Positions 1 through 8,187 are shown, counted from the first letter of the stretch. The stretch is 49,304 bases of DNA from Prevotella sp. (GCA_017651265.1 JAGCDO010000042.1:1-49304); one strand, 5' to 3'. Made by a program: numbers and translations. The notes: generated from the sequence alone by a model not told the origin.

Positions 1-421
1 CTACGATTTCTTGATCATCAGTTAATATGCCTGCCTCAAAGTTGCGAGTGGTTTCAGCCTTCATGCCAATTCCTGCACCCGTGAGGTTCGCACTACCCAC
101 ATACACCTCCTTGCCATCAAAGACAAGCATCTTGAAATGAACACGAGGACAAAGCACACGCTCCAAGCGGCCATAGAGAACAGGATATTTGTCAAAGTCC
201 TCACGAAAGTTTGGGCCAGGTTCTTTCGCATGAATGAGCCTAACCTCCACACCACGACGGATGAGCTGGGCAATAAGTGCCAGGAATGGCTTCTTTTCTT
301 TACCCACATCTACATATAAGTCTTTTATATCGGCGGTACCTATCCAAAGCAAGTGCTTCACGGATTGCACCCGTGAAAGCACTTCTTTGAAGTGGGAGGA
401 GTTGGAGATGTAGGTGAGCAT
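1..421 (-). CDS. Phospholipase D-like nuclease/effector, C-terminus cut by window edge
   Basis: The frame is open from an ATG at 421 to the window edge, giving 140 residues of a longer protein. It contains one HKD-type motif of the phospholipase D superfamily: HFKMLVFDG followed by VGSANLTGAG (about residues 96-118). In this fold the His and Lys form half of the phosphodiesterase active site. Such domains occur in nucleases (Nuc, BfiI), lipases and defence proteins; with McrBC next to it a nuclease is the most likely role, but that is inference. The gene starts 11 bp after mcrC ends on the same strand, so it is almost certainly the next gene of the defence operon. A second HKD motif, a helicase or another domain may lie beyond the window. 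No signal peptide is visible. Confidence 0.75.
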   Translation of the reverse strand, partial: MLTYISNSSHFKEVLSRVQSVKHLLWIGTADIKDLYVDVGKEKKPFLALIAQLIRRGVEVRLIHAKEPGPNFREDFDKYPVLYGRLERVLCPRVHFKMLVFDGKEVYVGSANLTGAGIGMKAETTRNFEAGILTDDQEIV

Positions 422-432
422 CTGTAAATATA

Positions 433-1668
433 TTATAATCTTGGCAAATCTATACTTAAACGATAAAAATCTTTGTAGCCTTCAACTTTATTGTTTTTAA
501 CGGAATCAGAGAGTACTGTTCCTAGATTTGTTGTTTCTTCGTCTGGATGGATAATAATACATATTGGAGTACTTACGTCATTTTTCATAAGACTTAAGAA
601 GTGTTCGTCCCTTGCATAAGCACTGATTTCCCTTATATCAGCTATCATCGAGTCAACATGGCTACGCCTTCCATTATACGAAGAGTACCATAATTTATAT
701 TTTGCGTCTAGAACAATACCTTCTCCAATATGTAGATAGTCACATTGAGTACCATAACTGCCCTTTACTTGAAAGAGTATCTTGTCAGGATAATGAGTTT
801 GAAGTATTCCTAAAACATATACCTCATAAAGACGAGACATATCAATCCAAAATAGAGGAACCTTTTTCTTCCCGGAACAATCAGTTAATGCATTGTCTTG
901 ATGTCTGATAATACAATTCGCTAACTTTATGGCTTCGGAATAATACATATTGAGTTTGTCAAATTTATAATTCCTTACTGATTCGAGACGAATATTGCTA
1001 TCTATGTCCCTAAAGGCTTCAATCAACTTCATTTTTGATGATAGGAAAGCAAGGCCCGTCATATTACTGGAACGAGAACGCACATTTCCTAAAAGAAGTA
1101 GAGAAATGTCTAAAGCTTTCTTCAATAATCGATTGACTGGAATATTGGCAGAGAAAACTTGATATTGACAATAGAAATAATCTTCTTTCTTTTTAAGTTC
1201 ATTTTTCCTCCAATTAGAAATAGGTCTTAACTTACCTCGAATTTTGGAATGAAGGTTATCCTCAATAGTTATATAATCACGTTTTAACCCTTTTCCAACA
1301 AGTTTATCCAAGATATTTAAATACTGCATTACCAAAAGAGGCGTAAGTATATTATACAACTCTGTACTTGCAAATATCTCGTTTTCCCAATTAATGTCGT
1401 AACAAGATGAAAAATATTCAGAAGAAGGCTGATACAACAGTGCAAAGGAGAATAGAGACATAAAGTCTAAATTTTCCAATTTCGGTAGAACCTCTATATG
1501 CTGTCCGTTTATCTCACTTAAACCGATATAGTAACTCGACCACCAATAGCCATCATCACCTCTGTTAAGCGCAAGTTGCTCAACAGGCATCGATGTATAG
1601 GTTTCACGCAGATCAAGTTGTTCTATATATTCATCTGACAATTGAGTTTGCTCTCGTAATGTAATCAT
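433..1668 (-). CDS. mcrC: McrC-family nuclease subunit of a McrBC restriction system
   Basis: This 411-aa protein is the likely nuclease partner of the McrB GTPase encoded just upstream. McrBC complexes translocate on and cut DNA carrying modified cytosines, or other targets set by McrB's N-terminal domain. The N-terminal half fits the family's beta-rich region. The C-terminal part carries a PD-(D/E)XK-like core: CDYLHIGEGIVLDAKYKLWY around residues 308-327, with an Asp in the first strand and the D-A-K catalytic strand. Length is within the usual range for family members. Its ATG overlaps the mcrB stop as ATGA (1665-1668), indicating translational coupling. A PLD-like gene follows after 11 bp. 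Assignment rests on motif plus neighbour. Confidence 0.88.
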   Translation of the reverse strand: MITLREQTQLSDEYIEQLDLRETYTSMPVEQLALNRGDDGYWWSSYYIGLSEINGQHIEVLPKLENLDFMSLFSFALLYQPSSEYFSSCYDINWENEIFASTELYNILTPLLVMQYLNILDKLVGKGLKRDYITIEDNLHSKIRGKLRPISNWRKNELKKKEDYFYCQYQVFSANIPVNRLLKKALDISLLLLGNVRSRSSNMTGLAFLSSKMKLIEAFRDIDSNIRLESVRNYKFDKLNMYYSEAIKLANCIIRHQDNALTDCSGKKKVPLFWIDMSRLYEVYVLGILQTHYPDKILFQVKGSYGTQCDYLHIGEGIVLDAKYKLWYSSYNGRRSHVDSMIADIREISAYARDEHFLSLMKNDVSTPICIIIHPDEETTNLGTVLSDSVKNNKVEGYKDFYRLSIDLPRL

Positions 1669-3116
1669 TCTTTGAATGGTTTGCTTATTAGTCCATCTTT
1701 ATAATATTCTTCTAATAGAGGTATAACTTCGTATTTCCATTTAAGTTCTAGTTGTGGTATTGAATCCGCAATAAAATAACTATGTCCAATCATTAAATCA
1801 TCAAGGTCAATGTCACCTGATGGATATTTTTTCAAATGTTCATATACTTTTCTAAAATAATCCACAGCTTTTTTGCCGACATCCCCATTCTGTCTGCTAA
1901 CGATACTTTCATTTGCTTTGACTGTAAGGAAGGCAAATCTCCGACGCAAAGCATAGTCAATCGTTCCTACACTTCTGTCGGTTGTATTCATTGTGCCAAT
2001 AATATAAAGATTATCAGGGATACCAAAAGTTTCTTTGCTATATGGTAATATCGCAGAAATAGCATTTACACTACCTTTTCTCTTGTCTAGTTCAAGCAAT
2101 GTGATAAGTTCTCCGAAAATTTTAGAAACATTACCACGGTTAATTTCATCTATAATGAGAAAATAGTTATTGCCTGGATCATTAGATGCTTTAATACAGA
2201 TTTTTTTAAATATTCCAGGTTCCACATTGTATGTGACATGTCCTTTCTTGACTATCGGCTTTAAGCCCTCAACGAAATCTTCATAGTCCAAAGATTGATG
2301 GAAAGTCGTGAATTCTACAAAGCCGTTATTTGCCATGTTATTATATTTTTCCATTATTTCTTGACGAGACATATCTGGCATATATTCTCGCTTCATTTCA
2401 ACTATGATCGAAGCTGTTGTATATGTCTTTCCCGTCCCTGGTGCTCCTTGAAGAATTATGTTTCTTTTTTCTTTTAATAGTTTTACAGATTTTTCTATCA
2501 GTTCCATTCCATTTGCAGCCTTCCATTCTTCCACAAAATCATAAAATCTCCATGCATATGTACTTCTTAGATAAATATCATCAGACGAGTACTGGCTATT
2601 GATGAAAATCTGTAAATGATGGCTTAACTCAATATCTGACTGACCTTTATAATTAGGAAGCCCAAATGGACGCAAGATGTGATATAGTTCCCATAAGTTT
2701 TTTCCTGTCACAACTGTTGATAATTGAGTGGGCTGAAATGCAGCTAAGAATCGAAGTGCTGCAGCTCTCATACATTTCCCTCCAACTTTTGTTGTGACAC
2801 TAATTATTTTATCAAACAAATCTTTGTTTGTTTGCAATTGGAAACTATCAGAAGTAACAATCTGATATAAATCTTCTAAAAAATATGTTTCCCAATTATC
2901 CACAATAGCTTTTCTTTGTTCATGAGTGAAATTACCCTGCATCAATGAAGATACACAGTTGTCAGACGCAAGGAATTGATCACGGTCTTCACCCTTCCAG
3001 GAAGAAATAGGCAATTTGTTTTTGGCATATTCTATAAAGCGTGGAGTAAATTGCTTGTATGCCATTCCCCATCCATCATCAGCATGGATATCTTGAAAAA
3101 CGTCATTAAGTTTCAT
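1665..3116 (-). CDS. mcrB: McrB-family AAA+ GTPase subunit of a McrBC restriction system
   Basis: This 483-aa protein has a unique N-terminal region (about 1-205) and a C-terminal AAA+ motor. Walker A is GAPGTGKT (about 223-230). Walker B lies in FLIIDEINRGNVSKIFGEL (about 317-335). The McrB-type signature MNTTDRS (about 376-382) replaces the usual sensor and is linked to GTP preference in the family. An arginine-rich stretch, DYALRRRFAF, follows. Target recognition in McrB proteins sits in the N-terminal domain; here it is not an obvious DUF3578 or EVE domain, so the modified base or other signal it recognises cannot be told. The gene overlaps mcrC by 4 bp, and the upstream 226-aa gene ends 55 bp away. 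It is AT-rich like the rest of the island. Confidence 0.92.
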   Translation of the reverse strand: MKLNDVFQDIHADDGWGMAYKQFTPRFIEYAKNKLPISSWKGEDRDQFLASDNCVSSLMQGNFTHEQRKAIVDNWETYFLEDLYQIVTSDSFQLQTNKDLFDKIISVTTKVGGKCMRAAALRFLAAFQPTQLSTVVTGKNLWELYHILRPFGLPNYKGQSDIELSHHLQIFINSQYSSDDIYLRSTYAWRFYDFVEEWKAANGMELIEKSVKLLKEKRNIILQGAPGTGKTYTTASIIVEMKREYMPDMSRQEIMEKYNNMANNGFVEFTTFHQSLDYEDFVEGLKPIVKKGHVTYNVEPGIFKKICIKASNDPGNNYFLIIDEINRGNVSKIFGELITLLELDKRKGSVNAISAILPYSKETFGIPDNLYIIGTMNTTDRSVGTIDYALRRRFAFLTVKANESIVSRQNGDVGKKAVDYFRKVYEHLKKYPSGDIDLDDLMIGHSYFIADSIPQLELKWKYEVIPLLEEYYKDGLISKPFKE

Positions 3117-3171
3117 ATTGTTTTAAATTTAAATTAAAAATCATAATCAAATGAGTAATTATAAATAAAAA

Positions 3172-3852
3172 CTACCAAGAGTATACTCCCTGATATAGGA
3201 TTTCAATTACAGGTTTTTCTGTATGTACTTGCTTCCAATAATTACGGGCATATTCCTTCACTTCAGAGAGTGGAATGTCACAAGGTACATTTGTGAACCA
3301 GTTCATATCAAAAGATTGAGTAGAACCTCCTAATAGATTAACATTAACTAACTGATAGTTGGAATCACGGAATTGAGTTTTAAATTCCATAGCGTTCTCC
3401 TTGTTATCGAATAAGAAAAGCGAGTCCATTCTTGACGGCATATTGGGAAATTCAAAATTTCTAATCATTTCCCAAATAAACTCCCATAGATAATGTTCTT
3501 TCCCCCAATCATAGTATAATCCAGTCTCATTAATATCAGCAATATAATTGCTGGCAAATGCATATAAATCGTCACCTGTAATATGCTTAATAGGGTCATC
3601 TATGAGCATTTGATGTAAATCATATTGTGAGCCTTTTGACATGAAGAATTCATTTAGCAAATCTAAAAATGCAGGCACATTCTCTGCAACTCTGACTGCA
3701 TTCTTAATTTGTAATCCTGTTTTTTGAGAGAATATGTATATATCGTGACTTAGTTTTCGATATGCAAAAACCTCTTGACGAAAGGATGATTTATGTTCAC
3801 TTGTTAAAATCTGTCCTTTAGGTTCATCTTGTGGATTAAGAATTCTATACAT
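3172..3852 (-). CDS. Unrecognised 226-aa protein in defence operon (possibly DUF2441-like)
   Basis: I do not firmly recognise this protein. It is soluble, with no signal peptide or membrane segment. It begins MYRILNP, then has an Arg/Glu-rich helix (SFRQEVFAYRK), a helical middle section, and a C-terminal part with SLFLFDNKENAMEFK, FDMNWF, YARNYWKQ and EILYQGVYSW. This order (aromatic start, E-x-x-FAYRK, ENAxxF, ARxYW, ExLxxG) resembles the DUF2441 type of small uncharacterised proteins and loosely recalls ADP-ribosyltransferase-like folds, but no catalytic residue can be claimed. It lies between the rhuM-fic gene and mcrB on the same strand, with about 250 bp of upstream sequence that holds an inverted-repeat element. 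It may be a McrBC accessory or an independent effector. Confidence 0.6.
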   Translation of the reverse strand: MYRILNPQDEPKGQILTSEHKSSFRQEVFAYRKLSHDIYIFSQKTGLQIKNAVRVAENVPAFLDLLNEFFMSKGSQYDLHQMLIDDPIKHITGDDLYAFASNYIADINETGLYYDWGKEHYLWEFIWEMIRNFEFPNMPSRMDSLFLFDNKENAMEFKTQFRDSNYQLVNVNLLGGSTQSFDMNWFTNVPCDIPLSEVKEYARNYWKQVHTEKPVIEILYQGVYSW

Positions 3853-3866
3853 AGGTATTAGTTGTT

Positions 3867-4057
3867 ATAATTTTAATGATTATCCGCTATATTCCCCAAA
3901 CTCTCTTTGTTTGAGTTTTAATGCAGATTTCTGAGTGTAAATATACAAATTAAATATGATAATACATTCATCTAAGTTGTTATTTTAAGAATAATTAGGT
4001 TATAAATTATGCAAAATTCCATTTTGGGGAGTATTGCGGATAATCATTAATTTTATA
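3867..4057. mobile_element. MITE-like element with about 35-bp terminal inverted repeats
   Basis: The gap between two defence genes holds a roughly 190-bp AT-rich element bounded by imperfect inverted repeats. The left arm is about 3868-3903 and the right arm about 4021-4056. The best-conserved core is ATGATTATCCGC...CCCC, present at 3876-3897 and inverted at 4025-4047 with about four mismatches over 36 positions in the full arms. The interior (about 3904-4020) has no reading frame of note. A size of about 190 bp, long terminal inverted repeats, AT-richness and no coding capacity fit a non-autonomous transposon remnant. A long transcribed hairpin, or a terminator/regulator between operon halves, is an alternative. 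No clear target duplication can be fixed; the flanks share only TATAA-like bases. Confidence 0.5.
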
Positions 4058-4059
4058 TA

Positions 4060-4099
4060 ATTTCTCTTGCATCCATGCACATGCTTCTGCATCGTCAAG
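4060..4099 (-). pseudogene. 40-bp remnant of the exonuclease gene 3' end
   Basis: This segment nearly duplicates the last coding part of the DEDDh exonuclease gene, found at 5122-5162. Over 40 positions there are one single-base deletion and two substitutions. Read on the minus strand it would encode LDDAEACAW before the deletion shifts the frame. It sits directly after the rhuM-fic stop codon, so rhuM-fic is flanked by two direct copies of the exonuclease tail. This suggests the cassette entered next to, or recombined at, the 3' end of an exonuclease gene. Confidence 0.7.
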
Positions 4100-4103
4100 T
4101 TCG

Positions 4104-5093
4104 TTATTCATTTCTCTGATTTATCAGATTCACCACAACTTTCACCATCACATCCTTCTCTTCAGTCTTGCTCTCTGCTATCATCAGAGTCAGGGCAACG
4201 AGAGTGTTGTCAGCCAAGCGCTTGGAGCCATCCTCGCGATATAGGATGTGGTTATTGTTGAGGAACCAAAGGAAGAGGGTCGCAGCAATGCGTTTATTGC
4301 CATCACTGAAGGAATGGTTCTTGGTGACAAGGTAGAGCAACATGGCAGCTTTTTCCTCTACACTGGGATAGAGTTCCTCACCTCCAAATGTTTGATATAT
4401 CTGTCCAATGCTGCTCTTGAACGAGTCGTCCTTTTCGTTGCCAAACAATACAGAACCTCCAAACTTTTCGCGCAAGCCATTGATGGCCTCCATCGCATTC
4501 TCGTAGGTAGCATGGAATGGCTCTTCCTTGGTCGTCTTGTCGATAGTCAGTCGCTCGTAATCATAGTTGTCGAGGGTATCCAGAGCGTAGGTGTAATTCG
4601 TCACCACTTCGAAGAGGGCATTCGTCTCGTCGTTCGACAACAGAGACTGATTTTGAATTGTACGTCCAAGCATTCCCACCAGTTGGCGCAACTCGCCAAT
4701 CTGCTCCTTTCGGATGCGCTCGTTTACGGCATAGCCCTTTATGAGATACTGCTTCAAGACCTTATTAGCCCATTGGCGAAACTTAATACCACGCTTAGTG
4801 TTGACTCGATAGCCAACAGAGATAATCATATCTAAATTGTACATCGTCTTCGTACGATTGACCATACGGTTACCTTCTTTTTGAACCTGTCGGAAATTCC
4901 GACAAGTTGAAATTTTATCCAATTCCTCGACTTCATAAATATGTTGGATATGTTCCAAAATATTAGTTCTCGATGACTTGAATAATTGAACCATCTGTTG
5001 CTGTGTTAGCCACACTGTCTCGTTCTCCAATCGAACATCAATCTGTGTCTGTCCGTCCTCCGTCTGATATATGATGATCTTGTTTTCTTCCAT
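4104..5093 (-). CDS. rhuM: RhuM-family / Fic (Doc-type) fusion protein
   Basis: This 329-aa protein joins two domains. Residues about 1-130 match the RhuM (virulence protein) type, a DNA-binding-like region with VWLTQQQMVQLF, RNFRQVQKEGNRMVNR and YNLDMIISVGYRVNTKRG. Residues about 190-310 form a Fic/Doc domain with HSFSDGNKR; the catalytic His is H260. Lys follows the Asn of the motif, as in Doc toxins, which phosphorylate EF-Tu, rather than the G-x-G-N-G-R form of AMPylating Fic proteins. RhuM-Fic fusions are common in restriction-modification and toxin-antitoxin surroundings. No separate antitoxin is seen beside it; the RhuM half may be self-controlling. It is flanked by direct repeats of the exonuclease 3' end, suggesting a mobile cassette. 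Confidence 0.85.
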   Translation of the reverse strand: MEENKIIIYQTEDGQTQIDVRLENETVWLTQQQMVQLFKSSRTNILEHIQHIYEVEELDKISTCRNFRQVQKEGNRMVNRTKTMYNLDMIISVGYRVNTKRGIKFRQWANKVLKQYLIKGYAVNERIRKEQIGELRQLVGMLGRTIQNQSLLSNDETNALFEVVTNYTYALDTLDNYDYERLTIDKTTKEEPFHATYENAMEAINGLREKFGGSVLFGNEKDDSFKSSIGQIYQTFGGEELYPSVEEKAAMLLYLVTKNHSFSDGNKRIAATLFLWFLNNNHILYREDGSKRLADNTLVALTLMIAESKTEEKDVMVKVVVNLINQRNE

Positions 5094-5114
5094 ATTGTAT
5101 GTTGTATATAGTTC

Positions 5115-5606
5115 TTATAGTATTTCTCTTGCAATCCATGCACATGCTTCTGCATCAGCAAGGGCATTGTGATGGTTCTCTAAGCAGTAACCACATTCGG
5201 TGGCAACGGTCTGTAGTTGATGATTCTCCAAATCTGGAAGCACACGACGTGAAACACAAAGTGTGTCGTAGAACTCATAGTCGGGATAGTCCATCTGATA
5301 GACGCGGAATACGGCCTTCAGACAGCCTTCATCAAAAGGCTTGTTGTGGGCCACAAGAGGCAATCCCTGGATTAATGGCTCTATCTGCGCCCATACTTTT
5401 GGAAAAACTGGTGAATCGTCAGTATCTTCATGACAGAGACCATGAACCTGTGAACACCAGTAGTTATAATAGTTCGGCTCTGGCTGGATGAGAGAGTAGA
5501 ACGAATCCACTATCTCACCATTTCGCACAATGACGATTCCTACAGAGCATACGCTGCTGCGCTCATTGTTAGCCGTTTCAAAATCTATAGCTGCAAAATC
5601 TTTCAT
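5115..5606 (-). CDS. DnaQ-like 3'-5' exonuclease (DEDDh)
   Basis: This 163-aa stand-alone exonuclease of the DnaQ/RNase T superfamily shows all three Exo motifs. Exo I is AAIDFETAN (D8, E10). Exo II is VAHNKPFDEGCL near residue 88, with Asp in the middle. Exo III is HHNALADAEACAW near 145-157, whose His and Asp define the DEDDh subclass. These residues bind two metal ions and hydrolyse DNA or RNA 3' ends. It is not fused to a polymerase or a UvrC-type domain and is shorter than a typical polymerase III epsilon subunit. It lies between the PD-(D/E)XK-like gene (13 bp away) and rhuM-fic (21 bp), so it is in the operon. A role in degrading invading nucleic acid is inference. Confidence 0.85.
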   Translation of the reverse strand: MKDFAAIDFETANNERSSVCSVGIVIVRNGEIVDSFYSLIQPEPNYYNYWCSQVHGLCHEDTDDSPVFPKVWAQIEPLIQGLPLVAHNKPFDEGCLKAVFRVYQMDYPDYEFYDTLCVSRRVLPDLENHQLQTVATECGYCLENHHNALADAEACAWIAREIL

Positions 5607-5619
5607 ATCTTCAATAACA

Positions 5620-6162
5620 TCAATACAATAAATCTGTTATCTTTTCCCATTTGTCCCGTGAGGTTTCTGACAACGTACTCTTATACTCCGGATGTTGTTT
5701 CTTGGCATTCGGTTTTGATGCGGCAGATGAATTACCTTCCAACCAATCCACCTCAATGCCAATCATTGGTTTGCTTTTCAATTGGCGGTTCCATCCATTC
5801 ACGTACCAATTATTGCTAGTCTTTATTAGTTCTACTATTTCTTCCTTTGTCAGAACATAAAAGTTCATTGTTTTAAAATTCTTGTCCGTTTTGACAAAAA
5901 CCCATGGTCCAACCACCTTTTCCTCTAGGTTTGGAATGGTTCCATCAAGTTCTGAAACAAATCCTGTCATTAGGTTCTTTGTGCTTCCAGTCTTAACTTG
6001 TATTGTTACGCTCTTGCCTGTTTGAGGGTTAATACAGAGTAAATCAATATTCTGGTAATTATGACGCAACGTATTTAGATTTATTACGTCATAACCCATT
6101 TTCATCAACTCTAAAGAAACAGCGGTCTCACCGATGAGCCCCAAATCTATAATCTTTTTCAT
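5620..6162 (-). CDS. PD-(D/E)XK endonuclease-like protein
   Basis: This gene encodes 180 aa from the ATG at 6162; the frame extends to a TTG at 6192 that would overlap the upstream gene by 14 bp, but ATG is more plausible. The N-terminal half shows a restriction-endonuclease-like core: GLIGETAVSLELMKMGYDV (Glu in the first helix), NIDLLCI (Asp strand) and VTIQVKTG (the E/Q-x-K strand, with Gln in place of Glu). That D...QxK arrangement occurs in Holliday-junction-resolvase-like and DUF4365-type nucleases. The middle contains PWVFVKTDKNF, also typical of this group. The C-terminal 40 residues are Lys/Ser-rich and variable. It follows the 350-aa gene and precedes the exonuclease in one operon. 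Nuclease activity is inferred from motif only. Confidence 0.72.
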   Translation of the reverse strand: MKKIIDLGLIGETAVSLELMKMGYDVINLNTLRHNYQNIDLLCINPQTGKSVTIQVKTGSTKNLMTGFVSELDGTIPNLEEKVVGPWVFVKTDKNFKTMNFYVLTKEEIVELIKTSNNWYVNGWNRQLKSKPMIGIEVDWLEGNSSAASKPNAKKQHPEYKSTLSETSRDKWEKITDLLY

Positions 6163-6178
6163 TGCTGTATATTTTAAA

Positions 6179-7231
6179 TTAGTCTCTTCCAATCATATCC
6201 CATCCTACAATATTGTTTAGAATCCAGAAAGGCATGATAACATTAGGTATTTTGAATTCATACCACTCCCAAAATTGCAGTGCGATCTTTTGTTCTTCAT
6301 ATTTGTTAATCTCCAGAGCCTCTTTGAAATCGCAAAAGACAAATGTCTTCTCGGGATTATTATGTGCATATTGCAGGAATTCATGAAAGGCAGTTTTAAT
6401 TGAATTATAAAAGTCATCAGCTGTCGCTAATTCAATGGAGTGCTCTTCGCCAGTATAATCATCTGGGATATTATCAGCGCACTGAATAATGCCAAGATGT
6501 TCCTCGCCTTCTATCATTTCTTTCGCTAAATAGCATAGAATATCGTTTTCTCGAAGAACTTCAGACAATTGTTGATATATGAGTTGACGACCTCTTCTTT
6601 GTGGCTTAAAATCATCTGTAAAAAGTGGCTTGCTCTTCGCTTTTGATGCTCTCTCAATCACCTCGTCACGACTAATTCCATAGGGTACATATTGGTTTGT
6701 CGGCCAGTATAAATTTTCTATTGTAAACAATTTGAATAGCGTAGGCTTAATATTCGAAAAAACTGTGCCTTCCTTGTGCATATCACCGTTTCTTTCAAAT
6801 TGTACGTCACAGTTATCTCCAGCAAGACTAGGTACCAAGGAATCGCTGAAATAGCGCACGAATGATGTATATCCTTTATACGACACAACATCACCAGTGA
6901 AAATTTCTTGATACTGATCGTCCTTAAATCTTGTATCTACACCAGCAAAGATTACAGGCACCATCGACCATAAGGTAGAAAGATGTAAGGGCTTGTGAAA
7001 TTTCGTGTATTTGTGGTCTTTCGTCAATAGTATTATGACATCACCATCAAAAGTGAACTCACCAAAATAGGCATAGTCAAATTCACCTAAAGGATTGATG
7101 AATCTAACACGCCTGCCGTCAAGTACGGACTTTAAGTTGTTCTTGTCTGGAGACGCTACAATTTGCCTGTGATATTTTCGGCATAAATCCTGTATGCCAC
7201 GAAAACTGTATTTGCTGAAATTAAATACCAT
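6179..7231 (-). CDS. Unrecognised 350-aa protein, second gene of WYL-headed defence operon
   Basis: I do not recognise the function. The start at 7231 is supported by a rare strong Shine-Dalgarno sequence, AAGGAGGA, about 8 nt upstream and overlapping the end of the WYL gene; the stop-to-start gap is 2 bp. There is no signal peptide or membrane span. The N-terminal part (MVFNFSKYSFRGIQDLC) is followed by beta-rich sequence. A stretch near residues 107-125 (DDQYQEIFTGDVVSYKGYT) loosely recalls the YopX beta-barrel. The second half is acidic and helical, with LQFWEWYEFKIPNVIMPFW near the C-terminus. Tight coupling to the WYL regulator and to a PD-(D/E)XK-like gene suggests a sensor or core component of the system, which is inference. 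Confidence 0.7.
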   Translation of the reverse strand: MVFNFSKYSFRGIQDLCRKYHRQIVASPDKNNLKSVLDGRRVRFINPLGEFDYAYFGEFTFDGDVIILLTKDHKYTKFHKPLHLSTLWSMVPVIFAGVDTRFKDDQYQEIFTGDVVSYKGYTSFVRYFSDSLVPSLAGDNCDVQFERNGDMHKEGTVFSNIKPTLFKLFTIENLYWPTNQYVPYGISRDEVIERASKAKSKPLFTDDFKPQRRGRQLIYQQLSEVLRENDILCYLAKEMIEGEEHLGIIQCADNIPDDYTGEEHSIELATADDFYNSIKTAFHEFLQYAHNNPEKTFVFCDFKEALEINKYEEQKIALQFWEWYEFKIPNVIMPFWILNNIVGWDMIGRD

Positions 7232-7233
7232 AG

Positions 7234-8169
7234 TTAATCCTCCTTGTATTTGTTCCACATTCTTTTAATCTTTCCGGCAATTTCTTTGCGGAGCCAGAGA
7301 GGTTCCAGCACTTCCATATCCTCACCGTTCCAGAGAAGTTCTTGCTGGAAGTCAAACTCTGGACGGAGATTAAAGGTGAAGATGCTGTATTCTTCATTAC
7401 GTTCAATCTCTTCCTGCGACTCGTGCATCTTCAAATCACGGATGTAGTTGGCTTGTCCTGCTGATACTTTCAGCTTGACCGGTTGTATCTTCACAGACTG
7501 TTCTGCTATGATGCCAAAACAACCATCAAAGAATTCCTTGGCTGTCCAGTCCTTCGGCATTTCAAATTTTTCTTCTGTTTCATGAAGATCATTGATTCGG
7601 TCAAGGGCATAGATACGCGGTCCCTTTTCATAATAATAGGAATAGGTGCTGCGAGCGACCATATACCAACGCTGACGAAACAGTTTTACGCAGTAAGGCT
7701 GTACGTCGAAGCTATTCTCCTCGTTCTTCCAATAACTGTGATAGGTAATGTTGATTACACGGTTTTCCTTCATCGCTTCGATGATGGGTTGCAGATACTC
7801 TTGTCCAGAAGGCACATATTCAAGCAGAATACGGTCCTTAATGTTCTGGCTATTTGCTATTGCATTGCTCACGCAGAACGTGTTGTATAGCCATGAACGG
7901 AGTCCGTTCTTGCTGATGTCTTCTTCGTTCTCGATGTAGTAGCGGTATTCACCACGGTTCTCATTGACAATGTTGATACCGAACATGTCCCAAATGACAT
8001 AACGCCAGTTGTCGAAGGTGCGCTTGGGAATCTCCACACCTCTGCTGATGTCATCTCGGAGCCATCTTTCGTTCAGTTCCTTAAATGAGATCTTTCGCTT
8101 TCGGTGGATGGTATCTATTACCCAGACATATTTGCTTATTAAGCTTTGTCCTCTATCGTTATTCACCAT
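7234..8169 (-). CDS. WYL-domain transcriptional regulator (BrxR/CapW-like) heading the defence operon
   Basis: This 311-aa protein starts at the ATG at 8169, which lies 18 nt after a TACATTTG promoter box; the open frame continues upstream without a good start. The N-terminal region (about 1-110) is a winged-helix-type DNA-binding domain: YVWVIDTIHRKRKISFKEL and IPKRTFDNWRYVIWDMFGI. A WYL domain follows at about 130-200 (INITYHSYWKN, VQPYCVKLFRQRWYMVARS, RIYALDRI), then a WCX-type C-terminal segment ending GKIKRMWNKYKED. WYL proteins of this layout repress BREX, CBASS and other defence operons until a ligand, probably a nucleotide or single-stranded nucleic acid, binds. Position as first gene, tight coupling to the next gene and two upstream promoters fit autoregulation. 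Confidence 0.85.
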   Translation of the reverse strand: MVNNDRGQSLISKYVWVIDTIHRKRKISFKELNERWLRDDISRGVEIPKRTFDNWRYVIWDMFGINIVNENRGEYRYYIENEEDISKNGLRSWLYNTFCVSNAIANSQNIKDRILLEYVPSGQEYLQPIIEAMKENRVINITYHSYWKNEENSFDVQPYCVKLFRQRWYMVARSTYSYYYEKGPRIYALDRINDLHETEEKFEMPKDWTAKEFFDGCFGIIAEQSVKIQPVKLKVSAGQANYIRDLKMHESQEEIERNEEYSIFTFNLRPEFDFQQELLWNGEDMEVLEPLWLRKEIAGKIKRMWNKYKED

Positions 8170-8187
8170 ATTTGTTGTTATTTTCTG

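Noticed and set aside
4248-4835. 195-aa plus-strand open frame opposite rhuM-fic
   Set aside because: The minus-strand frame encodes recognisable RhuM and Fic motifs; the opposite frame has no family features.
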